A DNA stretch of 64,000 nucleotides from contig OY740768.1 in assembly GCA_963513935.1 (NCBI GenBank), positions 72,578,877-72,642,876 of the forward strand, read 5' to 3'. How positions within the stretch are numbered: position 1 is the first letter of the stretch; each line of letters starts with the position of its first letter. The position numbers were made by a program, and so were the translations under genes. A model generated the notes under the pieces. The model saw only the letters and a list, made by a program, of their open reading frames with translations. It did no database searches and was not told where the DNA came from. Shown piece after piece: positions 1-11,960 of the stretch. This DNA comes from Aphrophora alni (lineage: Eukaryota > Arthropoda > Insecta > Hemiptera > Aphrophoridae).

Positions 1-366
1 CTTCTTTAAATTTAGTGGTAGAATTGTATTTTTTTACAAGATCTTCTGAATGCTGGATCTTGTTATTCATTATCTACGTCTAATATTTTTGCTATTCAAG
101 TTGATATATTTTTTCAACCACTAACAATTATTAATTTTAAAATGTTTAAATCTGCAAAAAATGTTTGTTTGTAAAATTTATGCATTTTCATTTAATATAT
201 TATTTAATAAAAGGGAGAAACTATTAGTGTTAACAGAAAATTTTCCTGACTTCATAAATATCGTTTCTTAATGCTGTTCAATTTCTAAGTCCAAAGTTAA
301 TGTGTATTACTAAAAATAAATGTAGAAACATAACATAAACTATTAACTATTAGCGATGAATCTCAC
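1..366 (-). other. amon: 5' part of the intron following the 367-542 PC2 exon
   Basis: The exon ends at 367 and is followed on the minus strand by a GTGAGA donor (366 downward), so this stretch is the start of the next intron, cut by the window edge. It is AT-rich. I see no further exon, repeat or mobile element in it. Confidence 0.8.
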
Positions 367-542
367 CTCATTTACACCGCGTACAATTGCCCTCATAGTT
401 GCATTCCTCGGACCATCGACTGTCTTTCCATCGTCTGTGGGACCCCAAGAAGCACTGTATATGTCGATCAAGTTAGGCTCGTGCCCCATGGAGTTCGCCT
501 CAATCAAATCCGTCATGTAAGGTTGATCCAGCATACGTATTC
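367..542 (-). CDS. amon: PC2-type proprotein convertase (amontillado), internal exon with substrate-pocket residues
   Basis: Internal coding exon of 176 bp on the minus strand. A TTTTTAG acceptor lies at 543-544 and a GTGAGA donor begins at 366. It starts with GA, completing a Gly codon begun by the exon at 62361-62449, then reads 58 codons: IRMLDQPYMTDLIEANSM, then DIYSASWGPTDDGKTVDGP, ending RAIVRGVNE. The match is to the subtilisin/kexin-like convertase PC2, a secretory-granule endoprotease that cuts prohormones and neuropeptide precursors at dibasic sites. The Thr in SWGPTDDG and the RMLDQP segment favour PC2 over furin (SWGPEDDG, RMLDG). By homology to furin, the Trp-Gly-Pro and the Asp residues here line the S1/S4 substrate pocket. 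A sequon, Asn-Ala-Thr, lies in PRNATMRA. The catalytic Asp and Ser, the oxyanion Asp and the P domain are outside the window. The 3' intron is phase 0. Known: family and role. Inferred: species orthology. Confidence 0.96.
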
Positions 543-741
543 CTAAAAATTATAAACATTTTAGCAAAAGATATTTCAAAAACGTTACAACCTTCATGAT
601 TATATGTTGTTACATTGTGATGGAACAATTTCAATTATATGTTCTGTTGCAGAACTGTGTATTTACTGTCATTATCAAATGAATAATATGAAGGAGAGAA
701 AGTTTCTTAGTTATTATATAGTCGTCATTGTTTGTACTTAC

Positions 742-893
742 AGGTTTAGGCTTTCACCTGTTCCGTCTACATATCTGTCAACTTGTCCTAAGTCCTTCGA
801 TATCTTTTCTCCCTCCCGGCTGATACCTCGTCATCAGTTTCACTAGTCAGTCCCGACTCATTTGCTCCAAATGTTGCCACTACCTCCTTAGTT
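742..893 (-). other. GC-richer patch with decayed reading frame, 200 bp inside the intron
   Basis: This patch stands out from the surrounding AT-rich DNA. On the minus strand one frame is open for about 36 codons (including the acidic stretch SGLTSETDDEVSAGRE), then meets TAG, and later a second TAG. A consensus-like GTAAGT lies at the patch's 3' end (about 737-742), but the preceding acceptor is weak. It may be a mobile-element fragment or a relict exon. I do not recognise the protein. Confidence 0.3.
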
Positions 894-1207
894 ATAATAT
901 ATTGATTTCAAATGAAGAATTTATTGAAGACAAAGCATTAAAACATTTTTTAAATGATTGTTTTCATTTATAGAGTTATTTAATATAATGTTAAATAGCA
1001 TTCATACAGCTAAAGTAATCTATTGAAAGTAAGGTGTTTAGGTATTGTGTGAGACAACAGAAATAATAATTTATATTTGTTTTCTATCCAACTATATTCA
1101 GATGGTGAGCACTTTTGTTATTGCCTTACTATAAAATAATGTTTTGTTACTTGAAAAAAATGATAGCATTTTCCTTTATGTCTACATTTGTCCTTGAGAC
1201 CATTTGA

Positions 1208-1210
<3 letters not shown>

Positions 1211-1298
<88 letters not shown>
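1211..1298 (+). repeat. (GT)44 microsatellite
   Basis: Uninterrupted GT dinucleotide run of 88 bp on the plus strand (CA on the PC2 coding strand). Translation of this run gives Thr-His or Val-Cys repeats that are not a real protein. Confidence 0.99.
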
Positions 1299-1299
<1 letters not shown>

Positions 1300-1429
1300 G
1301 CAACGGTTTAATTGAACCGCCTGCAAGGAGCAATTTTGGAAAATAGATAAATTCCAAAATTTCAATTAAATCAAATAATAATTGTAGAAATGACAAAAAC
1401 ATTTCTAAATATAAAATAACACATGTAAA

Positions 1430-3640
1430 GTTAAAGGGAATATGTAGGTTAGCCAAGCCAAGGTCACGCGCCTTGACAGGAAATATTTAGCGTTCCGGAT
1501 TGAACATGAATACGTCCATATGTTTCTAATGCAAAAAACATCAAAATCCGAAAACTTAAATTAAAATGATATAATCGTGTAGAGCTAGGAAAACCTAATA
1601 ATAAATAATAAGAGAATAAACTCGTCAAATTAATAATAAAAAAGTTATAGCCATAATAAAACGTCATAAAACATAAAAAACCCTTAAAATGAAGAAATTC
1701 CAAAATCTAATAATAACAACGCATAACCAAAATATAAACTAGAAATAAATAAGACTCGAAATCAAAATTTAATAAAAGACCATAAAGTAATTAAATAATA
1801 AATAACCAAAAATGCAGAAAGTACCGTAACTTGTGAAACCCAGAAGCGAGGAAGAAGAGGAAAGCAGTTTTGGAACTTTCAGCATCAGAGGAACAACTTA
1901 CAAAAAGAAGATTTTCAAAATTTCCAAAAATGGAAAAACTAAATTTTGAAAACTTACGAAATTTTCAAATCTCCGTAAAAGAAAAAATATACGTCGTATC
2001 GCTGCAAATGAAGATGGAAAATCATCAGGGAAAGAAGGGCTTCAAAATGAAATCACCCAGAAGAAGATCGAGCGAAGCGAACGGGATATATGAAGAAAAG
2101 AAGAATTCGCAAGTAAGAAATTATGAATTTCAGGAATCAACGTGTCTTGAACGTCGTGCGCAGAGAAGGCAGTAGACGCATGGAGAGGGAAAGATACCAA
2201 CCCCAACACAAATCCACCATAAGAAATTAAACTAATTATAACAATTAATAATAGAAATAGATAATTTAAAATGAAAAAAATAGACAAACAATAGAAGAAT
2301 AAGCCAAGGGAAGTTCATCGTAGTGCAAATAAATAAATAAAATTAATTAAATTGTGAAATAAAACAGTAACAATAATCAGTGAAGGTTGGCCACACTGAA
2401 AGGCCTAAATTTCGACGAGTTAACTTTCTTCAAGTTAATTCGACAGTCTCGTTTAGTACCAGCTCCAGGGAAGTCTTCTAATAGCAGCTCCAGGAAAGAT
2501 CACCAACTTTACTCAAGTCTGAACAGGAAATCGTCGTGAAAAATATTGTCAACGCTCTGTACTTCGCCAGGTTAATAACGGTGCCTACAGAAAGGATCGG
2601 CCTTGCAGGAGACAACGTGACATCCTACAACAGCTTAGTATAAGAGATCTTCACTACGGACTCCGGCAAACATTCTTCTAGAACTTGTCGTCATCAACAG
2701 ATTCTTCGAGAACTGGACTTCGAGATATTCTAGACAACTCTCAGAAAACTTCTCCAAGATCCTCTAACACTCTCAGAATCAGGACGAGCGGACTTGTGCA
2801 CTCCACAAAACAAGGTACTGCATAAATCAAGCTTTTTTAATAAATAAAATATTTTTTAATAAACTTGAATTACGTCCAAAATTATTAAACTCAATAAAGT
2901 TAAATAATAACATTTTAAAGACAAAGTAAAGTCAAAATAAAGCCAATTTTAAATTCATTCAAATAAAGAGATATAAAATACAATAAAATTCGAGTCCAAT
3001 AATAAAGCAAAAGTAACAGATTGGAAAGGAATAAATAATAGGATTCATATTTATGTGTATTAGAATAAGAATATAATTTGTTAGTTTTAGTTATTGTTAA
3101 AATTGTTTAATATAGTAGATTTTCAGTTTGTTAAAAAAGAAAGCATTTAATATAAATTGTCAGAAAAGGCGACATTAATTGTTGTAAGAGATTCGAAAGA
3201 AATCCATTGTTTCTCAAAATAAAAATTAAATTGTAGACTTTTAAATAAATTTGTTAAATTTCACTGTTGAATATTTTAATTAAAACTAACCCATTCAAAG
3301 AAACTCATTACATTAGAAAGAAGAAAAAGTAAGTGCTCACCAGTATAAAGTTAAAAATTCAAAAAAGAGCAAATTTTGGTGTTAATGAATTAAAGAGCTC
3401 CAAAGGGCACACCCTTTGAAAAAGAGTCTGGAGTTTCAAGAATGGTAAGCTAGTATAAGAAGTGAATATATTAATATAGTAAAATTTCCTGTGTTAGCAT
3501 AAGTTTATTAAAATAAATTATTCTTGTGTGACATAAGAATCAAGAGCCTTATCAAAACTATTAAACTGCGAAGGAATCACTCTCTATATCGCGGTGTTTA
3601 GTTGGGGTAGGGTCTTGCAAGCCTCCCCGTGAGAGTCTGT
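1430..3640 (+). other. A-skewed ~2.2-kb block, possible decayed retroelement
   Basis: Across this block the plus strand is dominated by A, with far fewer T, unlike the roughly balanced A/T elsewhere. It includes purine-rich runs (about 1840-2200) with lysine/glutamate-rich short frames, GC-richer text at 2390-2830 and 3540-3650, and sharp composition changes at both ends, near (GT)n tracts. Strong A bias of one strand is typical of retroelement sense strands, and the lysine-rich frame near 1870-2175 could be gag-like. I could not identify paired LTRs, a primer-binding site or reverse-transcriptase motifs, so the assignment stays open. Confidence 0.35.
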
Positions 3641-3651
3641 CTGTACGAGCA

Positions 3652-3666
3652 GGGGGGGGGGTGCGT

Positions 3667-3727
<61 letters not shown>

Positions 3728-3756
3728 CGCGCGTGCGTTAGTGTATATATATATAT
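3652..3756 (+). repeat. Compound low-complexity tract G10 / (GT)n / (GC)n / (TA)n
   Basis: G10 at 3652-3661, GT repeats from about 3671 to 3719, an alternating GC run to about 3733, then TA repeats at 3744-3756. Alternating purine-pyrimidine GT/GC runs are prone to form Z-DNA. The short frame through it codes only Val-Cys and Arg-Ala repeats. Confidence 0.97.
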
Positions 3757-4810
3757 TCAGTGTTAGTGACGAAAACCATAGCGGTCACCATTACATGAAA
3801 AATTGCACCCTCTTTAATCTCCTTTACCCCTTTTTCAACATAGGACTTCAGCCATAGGAGGACAAGAGTAACATGATTTTCAACTGGGACATTTGGTAAT
3901 TTGCTACATAATTTCAAGGTTTATGTTAACTAAAATGTGACAGGCATTAACGTACTTGTATTTATCTAAAAAGGTAAATTTTATTTCTTTTGTTATTTGA
4001 GAACCTTTGCAGATAGGAGTGTAATAAGCTCTAATATAAGGGTAATTAGGACTTTCAGATTCTCGGAGTGTGGGAGTGGCTCAACTTTTTAACAAGGGTG
4101 TATGATCATGTGGTATCTCATTTTAAAAGTTTTGGAGAGAAGAGACAAATAACATTAGAACAAAAATGTTTTTATTTGAGATATCTTTAAAATATGTTCA
4201 TTCTAATCCATTCAAATCGGAACTATTGAAATTTTCAAATAAATAATATGTAAATAATGTTTTCGTTTACGGTTTTAGCAATGGAATTAGTATACTGAAA
4301 ACGAAGATTTATAAACAGAAGAATACCTCATCACGAAACATTGTCCTTATTTTTCAAAAGCTCACCAACTAATAGATCTTTTCCAATGATTGCTTGGTCC
4401 ATTGAACGACCTGTAACAGCCTGTACCTGAACAACCAAATATGATTCAAACGATACTGTGCAATCTTCAACTCGGGTCCAGAGGAATTTAAATCGAACAG
4501 ATATATATGGTATAACTGTCTGGAGAACACGAAGGAAGAAATGTTGATCCATTATCATTTGCTAACTGTTCAAAGTCTCCAACCCTGTGTAAAGATATTT
4601 ATTTTCCAAAGTAAGTAAAGATTCTTTATTTTCGATGTGTACAAAACATCTAAATATTGTCAATTGCATTTTATTCACCGATGGATCTCTCTTTATAAGG
4701 AGCGGAATACAAAATAGGAATGATATTCATAGATGGTTAAGTGAAAATGCAATTGCAATAAAATATTCAAATTTTAACACCAGTTTTCGTTAAATATATG
4801 GTGTACTGTA

Positions 4811-5220
4811 ATTGAGGACCAGTTAATCGGACCATTTATTATTTTTTAAATAACCTTTCTTTTGATATTGTTTTTACAAAATCATTTGCCAAATGTGCTA
4901 AAAATTGTATTACATTAAAAATGGCAGCTATGTTATGCCGTTATGACGATGCACTACCTCCTTATTTACAAGAAGTCCAACAGCACTTAATCTGAGTTCT
5001 CCAAGCAAATGGATTGGTGAAGGTGGACCAAATAATTAATTGCAGCCTGGTTCTACGATTTAAATTATTTGGACCATTTAAAGAAACTTGTTTACCAAGA
5101 TAAAGATAGATCCAACAAGAATTATTAAACAGAATTTCAAATGTATTTGAATATCTTAAAAACATCAGTGTCATTATTGTAAAAGCTGCGTTTGTGAATA
5201 TACGCAGCTCTAAATTGTAA
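4811..5220 (+). pseudogene. Mariner-like transposase remnant (C-terminal half)
   Basis: Pieces of a Tc1/mariner-type (DDE/D) transposase are readable in order on the plus strand in shifted frames. IEDQLIGPFII lies at about 4811-4845. ALPPYLQEVQQHLI follows at about 4950-4990 and ends in TGA. KWIGEGGPNN lies at 5007-5036, then a stop and LQPGST. A C-terminal helix, QQELLNRISNVFEYLKN, follows from about 5113 with its tail ending at 5220. In the family these correspond to D.LIGPFF.., LP.LLE.VPL, RWIG.GGP..W..RSPDL and the C-terminal region. Stops and frameshifts make it non-functional. The N-terminal helix-turn-helix was not found upstream. Confidence 0.65.
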
Positions 5221-5818
5221 ATAAACTATCGAAGGGACAATGTCAATAAAATTTATAGTCAATATTATGTTAATTATTAAAAAAACAAAAAACAAAATGT
5301 TGGTTTTAAGTTTATTTTCTTTGTTGTAGACAACTACCAAAAAAATATGTTTTCAATATTGCCAATAACTCGGTTACACTTTAAGTAAAATAAAAAATTT
5401 AAAATAATACAAAAAAAACGTTATGATCATCTTTTCAAAAGAAAAATATTTTGTCTATTGTATTTTCTTTGGGCAAGGGGGGGAGGTAAAGTTAACAGTT
5501 TTCGAGTTGTTCGACTTACAACTATTAACAACAGCTACTTTGTAAAATACAAAATAAAGTTTTGGTTTTGGTTACACTTGTAAAAAGTTACATTTTAAAT
5601 ACGTTTACCAAATTTTAATTCAATATGTTAACTACTTCAAAGTTAAATGATTTTTAAAAAAATTACGGATTGTCTGAAAAAAAAAAAGCGTTTACAGACA
5701 TATGTTTATATGAACTCTTTTCATTACTTTGGTCCAAGAAATACACCTGTAAAGTATGTATACTGGGACACTCTGTATAATTAAAAATATAAGATTAAGG
5801 AAATGGTTTCCACATAAA
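5221..5818. other. AT-rich intron sequence, no feature recognised
   Basis: AT-rich filler between the mariner remnant and the TIR element. A TE-end-like string, TACTGGGACACTCTGTATA, occurs at about 5760-5778, but I found no matching partner end. Confidence 0.5.
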
Positions 5819-6525
5819 TACAAGGGATCATAAAGTCCTAACATTAACCACTCTATTATTTTTTTTAAATTTAATTAAAAACTGGTTAGTTTAACAAACA
5901 ACTGATCTTGAATACATTCTTATTTTAGAGTACTATACATGTACTCCAGTGGTAATTTGTAAATATTTAAAAGAGAAACAATTATTTAAATTGTAAGCCT
6001 AAGGGTTGACTTATATAAGAAAGGCATCATTAAGAACTTATAAGTTAAAATTCAGTTTTTAATATTAGCTACGGTTAGATAAATATGGTCTGAGTAATAA
6101 CATTGTTGACTTTTTAGACAATAACAAGATATTGAATGAAAAAAAAATCTGGTTCCTGTATTACTGGATCAATCTATGGCTAAACTTCAACCACAATTTT
6201 ATAAATCGTAAACAAACCAAAAAGAAGCACTATGACGTTAATTTATTTCTTAAAAATTGCTCTGAGTCTTGTATGAAAAATGTGATTGTAGAAATCGTTT
6301 AAAAGTTTTACCGGCTGATATTTCGACTTAGTTTTCATTACTTTTTATTAAACGATTTCATTTGCCATTAATATGTATGATTTACCTTCCCCCCTTATCT
6401 CTCACCAGAATGAAGGTATATCAGTTTATACCAAAATACTACACAAACTATGATTTTATAAGTTTGGTGTTTTATTCCATTATTAACAAAAATAAAGGCT
6501 GTTGGGACTTTATGATCACACTGTA
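5819..6525. mobile_element. Non-autonomous 707-bp TIR element
   Basis: The left end (5819-5842) and the reverse complement of the right end (6499-6525) match: TACAAGGGATCATAAAGTCC versus TACAGTGTGATCATAAAGTC, sharing GATCATAAAGTCC. Each outer end begins with TA, fitting TA target-site insertion by the Tc1/mariner group. The ~650-bp interior is AT-rich and has no frame I can recognise. The terminal repeat is about 25 bp and imperfect, so it is an old copy. Confidence 0.6.
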
Positions 6526-7619
6526 TATGTTTTATTAATCTAACAAATGTCATAATATTTCACTAAAATTTAATGAATAATAAGAAATGTTGTATAACAT
6601 ATTTAATTGATTTCATTTCGCGTGGAAAAAATTCAAAGTAAATTTACTTTAATAAAATAAAAGTAGTTTTCAATCACATTGCATGGAACGAAATTCACGC
6701 TCGTCTCACAACTACAAAATTAAATAAAGGTGGAGAAAACCACAGGGGAATTGAATGTCAAGAGAAGAAAGGTTCTGTTCATTTAAAAGTACTTCAATAA
6801 TGTTGAAGGATAAATTGAGTCTTGAACGAGGTTCTGAAATAGTATATTACAATGTATGTAAACGCGATATTTGATCATTAAATTATTTAATATATTTATG
6901 TGAAATCATAGGCATTATTAATACTTAAACAATTAAATAATTATTCATTATTTTAATAATTGTATTAAAGGTTAAAATGTATTGTACAGTCACAAAATGA
7001 AATATGCTGTGTAAATTTATTGCATTACCTGTTCACACAATAATACAAAAAAACCAATTACCAAGAAAAAATAAAATAAGTAGCATCCCATATAAGTCTC
7101 TTAGACCTAAGAGCAAAAAAATGTAATTATTTTATTACTTGAAAATTTCTCCATATTTTTCTTATGAATAATCTTGTTTTTATTTTGTCCTATCACAAAA
7201 CTTTCTCTATACTACTATGTGCGTGCAAGTCACATACTTTATTTTTTACAAAACTACTAAAAATCACCCTACTTTGTTGTTTACATTAATAGATGCAAGA
7301 GGTTAATCTTAAATTCAAGGAATAAATAATTCGTTCATATTATATAAGTGTATAATTGGAAAAATGTGTTCACAAATAAAGGGAATTATGAATAAAAAAA
7401 AATTATTCTGACTCTTTCACATAAAAATAGTACGGAGAAAGTTATTGGTTATTAAAATCAATGATGAGTTTTGTTGGAAATAACCGTTTTGAAATTTCCT
7501 AATTATAAAAAATGTGTTTAAATTTTGTTTTGATTATTTTAGAGAAACATTTTTTAAAGCTTTTGTAAGACACAAGTTTTTTTCATGGATACCGAAACTT
7601 TGTAAATGGACTATGTAAA

Positions 7620-7810
7620 TAATTGATAAAATTACAACTCTTCTATCAGGTCTTTCTTGACTAACTCTTGTTCTCTTTCGAACTTGACGCTATTAGAGCA
7701 TTCGATGGCAACGGTTTATTTTATTTTATGCTATTTTTTTAAAATTTTTTTTTGTTTTATAGGCGATGATGACCGAAAGGTTTTTCGTTATTAAACAACA
7801 AGGGAAAAAA
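7620..7810 (+). repeat. Interspersed fragment, family with 11830-11960 and 33205-33330
   Basis: The string TTGACGCTATTAGAGCATTC near 7685 resembles CTGACGCTATTAGAATTC near 11897. GCGATGATGACCGAAAGG near 7763, followed by TTTTTCG, resembles GTGATGATGACAAGAGG plus TTTTTCG near 33275. The shared pieces suggest one old repeat family split over three sites. No coding frame is visible. Confidence 0.4.
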
Positions 7811-10800
7811 ACTTGTTTTGTTCTTTTCAATAAAGATTTATAACAAAAAATAAAAATACATATAAATAAAACAAAATATACGGTGGAGCGATAATTTCCA
7901 CAACAAAATCCGAGAAGTCAATACTTGTATTGTTTCTTGTTTAATCCATAGTGAAAGAGAAGGTCTGTTTCACATAGTTTATAACAATTAAATATTGGGT
8001 TTAAAAGATAGATTGGAATGAAACCTGTTTGAAATATCAGTTATGTGGTCTATAATACATCTGAACGGTTTGTTTGTCGATCCAAATACTCGTAAAATAA
8101 TAATATCAAAATCAATAGTAAAAATTCCCGTATCTTTTTAAATAAATAGTAAAAATTATTGTTATTTTGGAATGATATTATTTTTGTCGTTTAAAAACAA
8201 CGCCTACAAATTCAAATAAAAAAAATTAACTTAACCACTTAAATTGGTGATTAGACTAAAATTTTGGTTTTCTAAAACTGTGTCATTTTGATAAACGAAT
8301 ATTCTAACTGGGCTCAAATTTGAGTTTTTTTTAATGTATGTTCAGACGTTAAAAAAAACCCCTTAAACAAATTATCAGTATTATTTAATTTTGAAAAACA
8401 TATAAAGCAGTGTAATTAAATATATTTTACAAGACTAAAAATGATGAAATACTTTTTTTTTACAAAAGAATAAAAAGTTGATTAAAATTATAAAATTAAA
8501 AAAAATTCTACGGTATTTAGTTTACAGATATATTTAAACTTTCATGTTGAGTGCAATTTATTATTAATTAACAAATATATATTTTGATCTAGAACTTGTG
8601 TACATTTTCGAATGTCTGCCTAACTTTCAAGTACAATAACGTAGAAATGTATACAAATTTAAAAAAATGTTATAGAAAATGTTGGTATCATAAACAATGT
8701 TTCTGGGCTTTTACTGCACTAGTGAATTAACTGTCCATACTTGCGTAACCCCCCCCCATAGATGAACAAAAATTAATTACTAAATGCCTGGTTCAAACAT
8801 TTTAAAATTATAATTTTACTCCAGTTAATAATACTTTATGGAAAAATTAAATTAATCAATTAAATTATGGAAAAACTAATTAGTAATATTAAGAAGAAGC
8901 TTGGAATTATAATAACAGTTTATTCATGTAAATTGTCTTCTACAATTACAATATTATAATGATTATTTGCTGGTGTTCCACGTTCATTTTAATCTTTAGT
9001 GTTGGAGATCAGCTGCAAGTATAAGTTCCAGAACTACTTCGCATTAATGGAGAACATGACAACTATCCAACACTTCAACTTCATGCACGTTCCGTCTTAA
9101 TGACCGTATTATTATGGAACGCTTACTCCATTGAAATGTTTGATATTAAAATTTAACTCTTGTAAAAATAATTTCTACCTATTACAATTAAGTGAATATC
9201 TGATATTGTATATGTTTTAGTAATAAATAAAAATTGATTTTATTACATTTAAAAATAATTGTTTTTTTAAATGTTAGTTAAATTTGGGGTACAAAATGGT
9301 CAGCTTGTTTTGTGAGCGATTTCTAATAGTTTTCTTGTCACATTCTGCTATAAGAGAAATACTTATGACCCTTACAGACCCTTCCATTGGTCTGTCTGAC
9401 TGTCTGTGAGGGAAGTGTGACGTGACGACAAACACACACCACAACGAGAAAAGTTTTATTGTTTGTAAGTTTTAATCCGTGATTTATTAATTATGATTCG
9501 TTTATGAAACCATACTATCACGTACTACATGACTCGTTACTTTAGATATTTCAATATTATTGAGTTCTCCTTAAAATAACTTAATTTAAATATTGACACA
9601 CTCTGTTAACGTGTTAGAAATTGTGATAGTTATAAAATTTATGTTGGAAAGTGGATTGTCTTCAGACTTGACTCAAGCGTACCGTTAACCATTTTATCAG
9701 GAGTACAGTTAAATTATACACTTCTTATTTTTTATTACTAATTCACAAACACAGCATTCCATATAGTTCACTTTATAGTTTTATGGAAAAGGTATTTGTA
9801 AGCAATGTAGAATAGTTTTAAGTTTTGTAATTAAACCAAGTTAAACTTTATTCTTGTAATCCATTATTCTATTGGTTGTTTTAAAGTTAATTTTCTTTAA
9901 TCGTATACGGTAAACTTTTCATTGTACACTTTGGTTTTGCACTAATCGTATCTTAAGGAAGGCTTAAACACAATTCAAATTGTCATTATTACACAATTTT
10001 TATATTGTTGACCAAATACATTTTGTATCTTACGTTACAAGTTGACTTACGAGATTTGACTTTATCAGTAGGGATTAGTAGATTGCAAAGACGAATGCTT
10101 AAAAATAGCCAAAATATTTTTTATACAGTTGTACAGTTTCAGAGTTGGGCCCAAATGAAGTATACGTGATCAAATCACCCCACATTCAATTTAATATTTA
10201 TGACATCGCGTTTTTAATATTTTTTGGCTTTTCGTATACAACACAATCCCTTCATCTAATCTCTAGGTCAAGGACTTTAAACATCCAGTTAAGATGTATG
10301 GTATTTACGCGTTAACATTCTAATAGGTACCACTTGGTTTTTTACAATGTTAAAAAAAATTTTAAATTAACATTCAAATTGTGGGGTAATTTAAAGTTTT
10401 GAAGATATTTTACGAAAGCCACTAAATGTTGACCAGAATTTTTTATATACCGTAGAAAGAATCTAAATTTTAAATAAAAAAAAATCCTATTAAGTATTTA
10501 ACTTTACACCAAAAATTACCGTTTTGATGACTTTTTATTAAAAAACAAAAGTTGTGTGTAATGTTATACATTGTATTTAACAACAAATGAGAAATCAAAA
10601 TATCAAAAAAAACTTTTTCAAAGCACTCAAATTCAAACTTGTACCCAATATTTTCTTAAATTAGACTTTATACATAATATAGCTATTTGTTTACAAGTTT
10701 TAAGTAATATATAACCAAATAAATATACAAAATTAAAAAAAAAACATATTTTACATAGTATACTACAAACCTTTAATATCATGTCACGCTCTAAACCGTA

Positions 10801-11829
10801 TTTTCCCCCTTTAAAGTATATAAAACTACTGTATACTTGAACAAAAGACCCAAGTTACAAAGAATTTCACTCGGGAGAAACAAATATCAACTGCAAACTT
10901 AAACAAAACATTCAATAACGTAATTTGTTAAAGATATACAATAGAATTGAATAGTCACACTAAATTGTACATAACACACTTCACTCGAAAGGATTTTTGT
11001 ACTATTGATGGTTCTTAAATATTCTCTAGTGTATTGAATTTCAATTATTTTCATATCACTGTAATTTCTTATTGTTAAAAGTGCACTGTATACATAAACC
11101 ACAGTATATATAATATATAATTATAAGTAAATTGTCCGTTTCATAAGACGGAAAGTAGAAGAAAGGCCCGAAAAAGATGATTAGTGAATCACAAGTAAAT
11201 GGTGAATAATACAAGTCCGATTTTCTCATATTATTACAAAACATAGATGTATTATAAAACGTTAACTAAGTACGTAATAGTACACATTCAAATAGTAAAA
11301 GTAATGAGTCGTGGCCAAAGGATTTAAAATAACGAGAATCATAGTAAATGAATCACAGACAAAAATTTAAAAAAAAAGAAAAAAAAATCTTTTCATAGTT
11401 GTCAGTCTGTATATTGTGCAAAATAGCAAGTAAATAATACTACTGTTCTGGAATAATTGCATAAAATAAACCTTGGCTGCCAACATTAAAAGCGTTTTAC
11501 TCAAATACAATTTACACTGTGGACTCGTTTAATACGCAAACTAACCAAGTTTAACCCTATTTAAATTTTGTTTCAGACAAAGTTCATGGTTATTGTTCCC
11601 TGTTTGGTACTAAAAATATCTAATTGATATTGTTGGTAACGAATAGTTATAATTGGTTTTGGTGATGGGTGAGTGAGAATGTTTGTACAATTATTTACAG
11701 TTTTTGTAATTATATAAGTAAAAACATTAATGATTTACAAATCAAAAGTGTAATCTAATACATCAATTCCCACCCCTTCAGGTGAACACGGGGAACTTAA
11801 CTGGTTTTACAACTTCATATTGTTTTGAG

Positions 11830-11960
11830 TTAGATCCCTCTCTTTCATCTCTCTGATAAAGTCTCCATTGACGGACTATTTTTCCTTCCAAGAAGACCCT
11901 GACGCTATTAGAATTCGACGGATAGGTGTCATTATTGTATACTCTTCACTTTCTTTTTTT
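11830..11960 (+). repeat. Interspersed fragment related to 7620-7810
   Basis: Carries the ACGCTATTAGA block followed by a CGA(T/C)GG motif shared with 7620-7810, with a similar pyrimidine-rich approach sequence. No ends or target-site duplication are visible. Confidence 0.35.

Noticed and set aside
1118..1456. 112-codon minus-strand frame with a long Thr-His run
   Set aside because: It is the translation of the (GT)44 microsatellite plus flanking intron; no protein family pattern.
3666..3857. Frame with Val-Cys repeats
   Set aside because: Product of the GT/GC/TA compound repeat.
4331..4558. 75-codon minus-strand frame (contains VQVQAVTGRSMDQAI)
   Set aside because: Looks somewhat protein-like, but I cannot match it to a family and it has no convincing splice sites; not enough to call an exon or gene.
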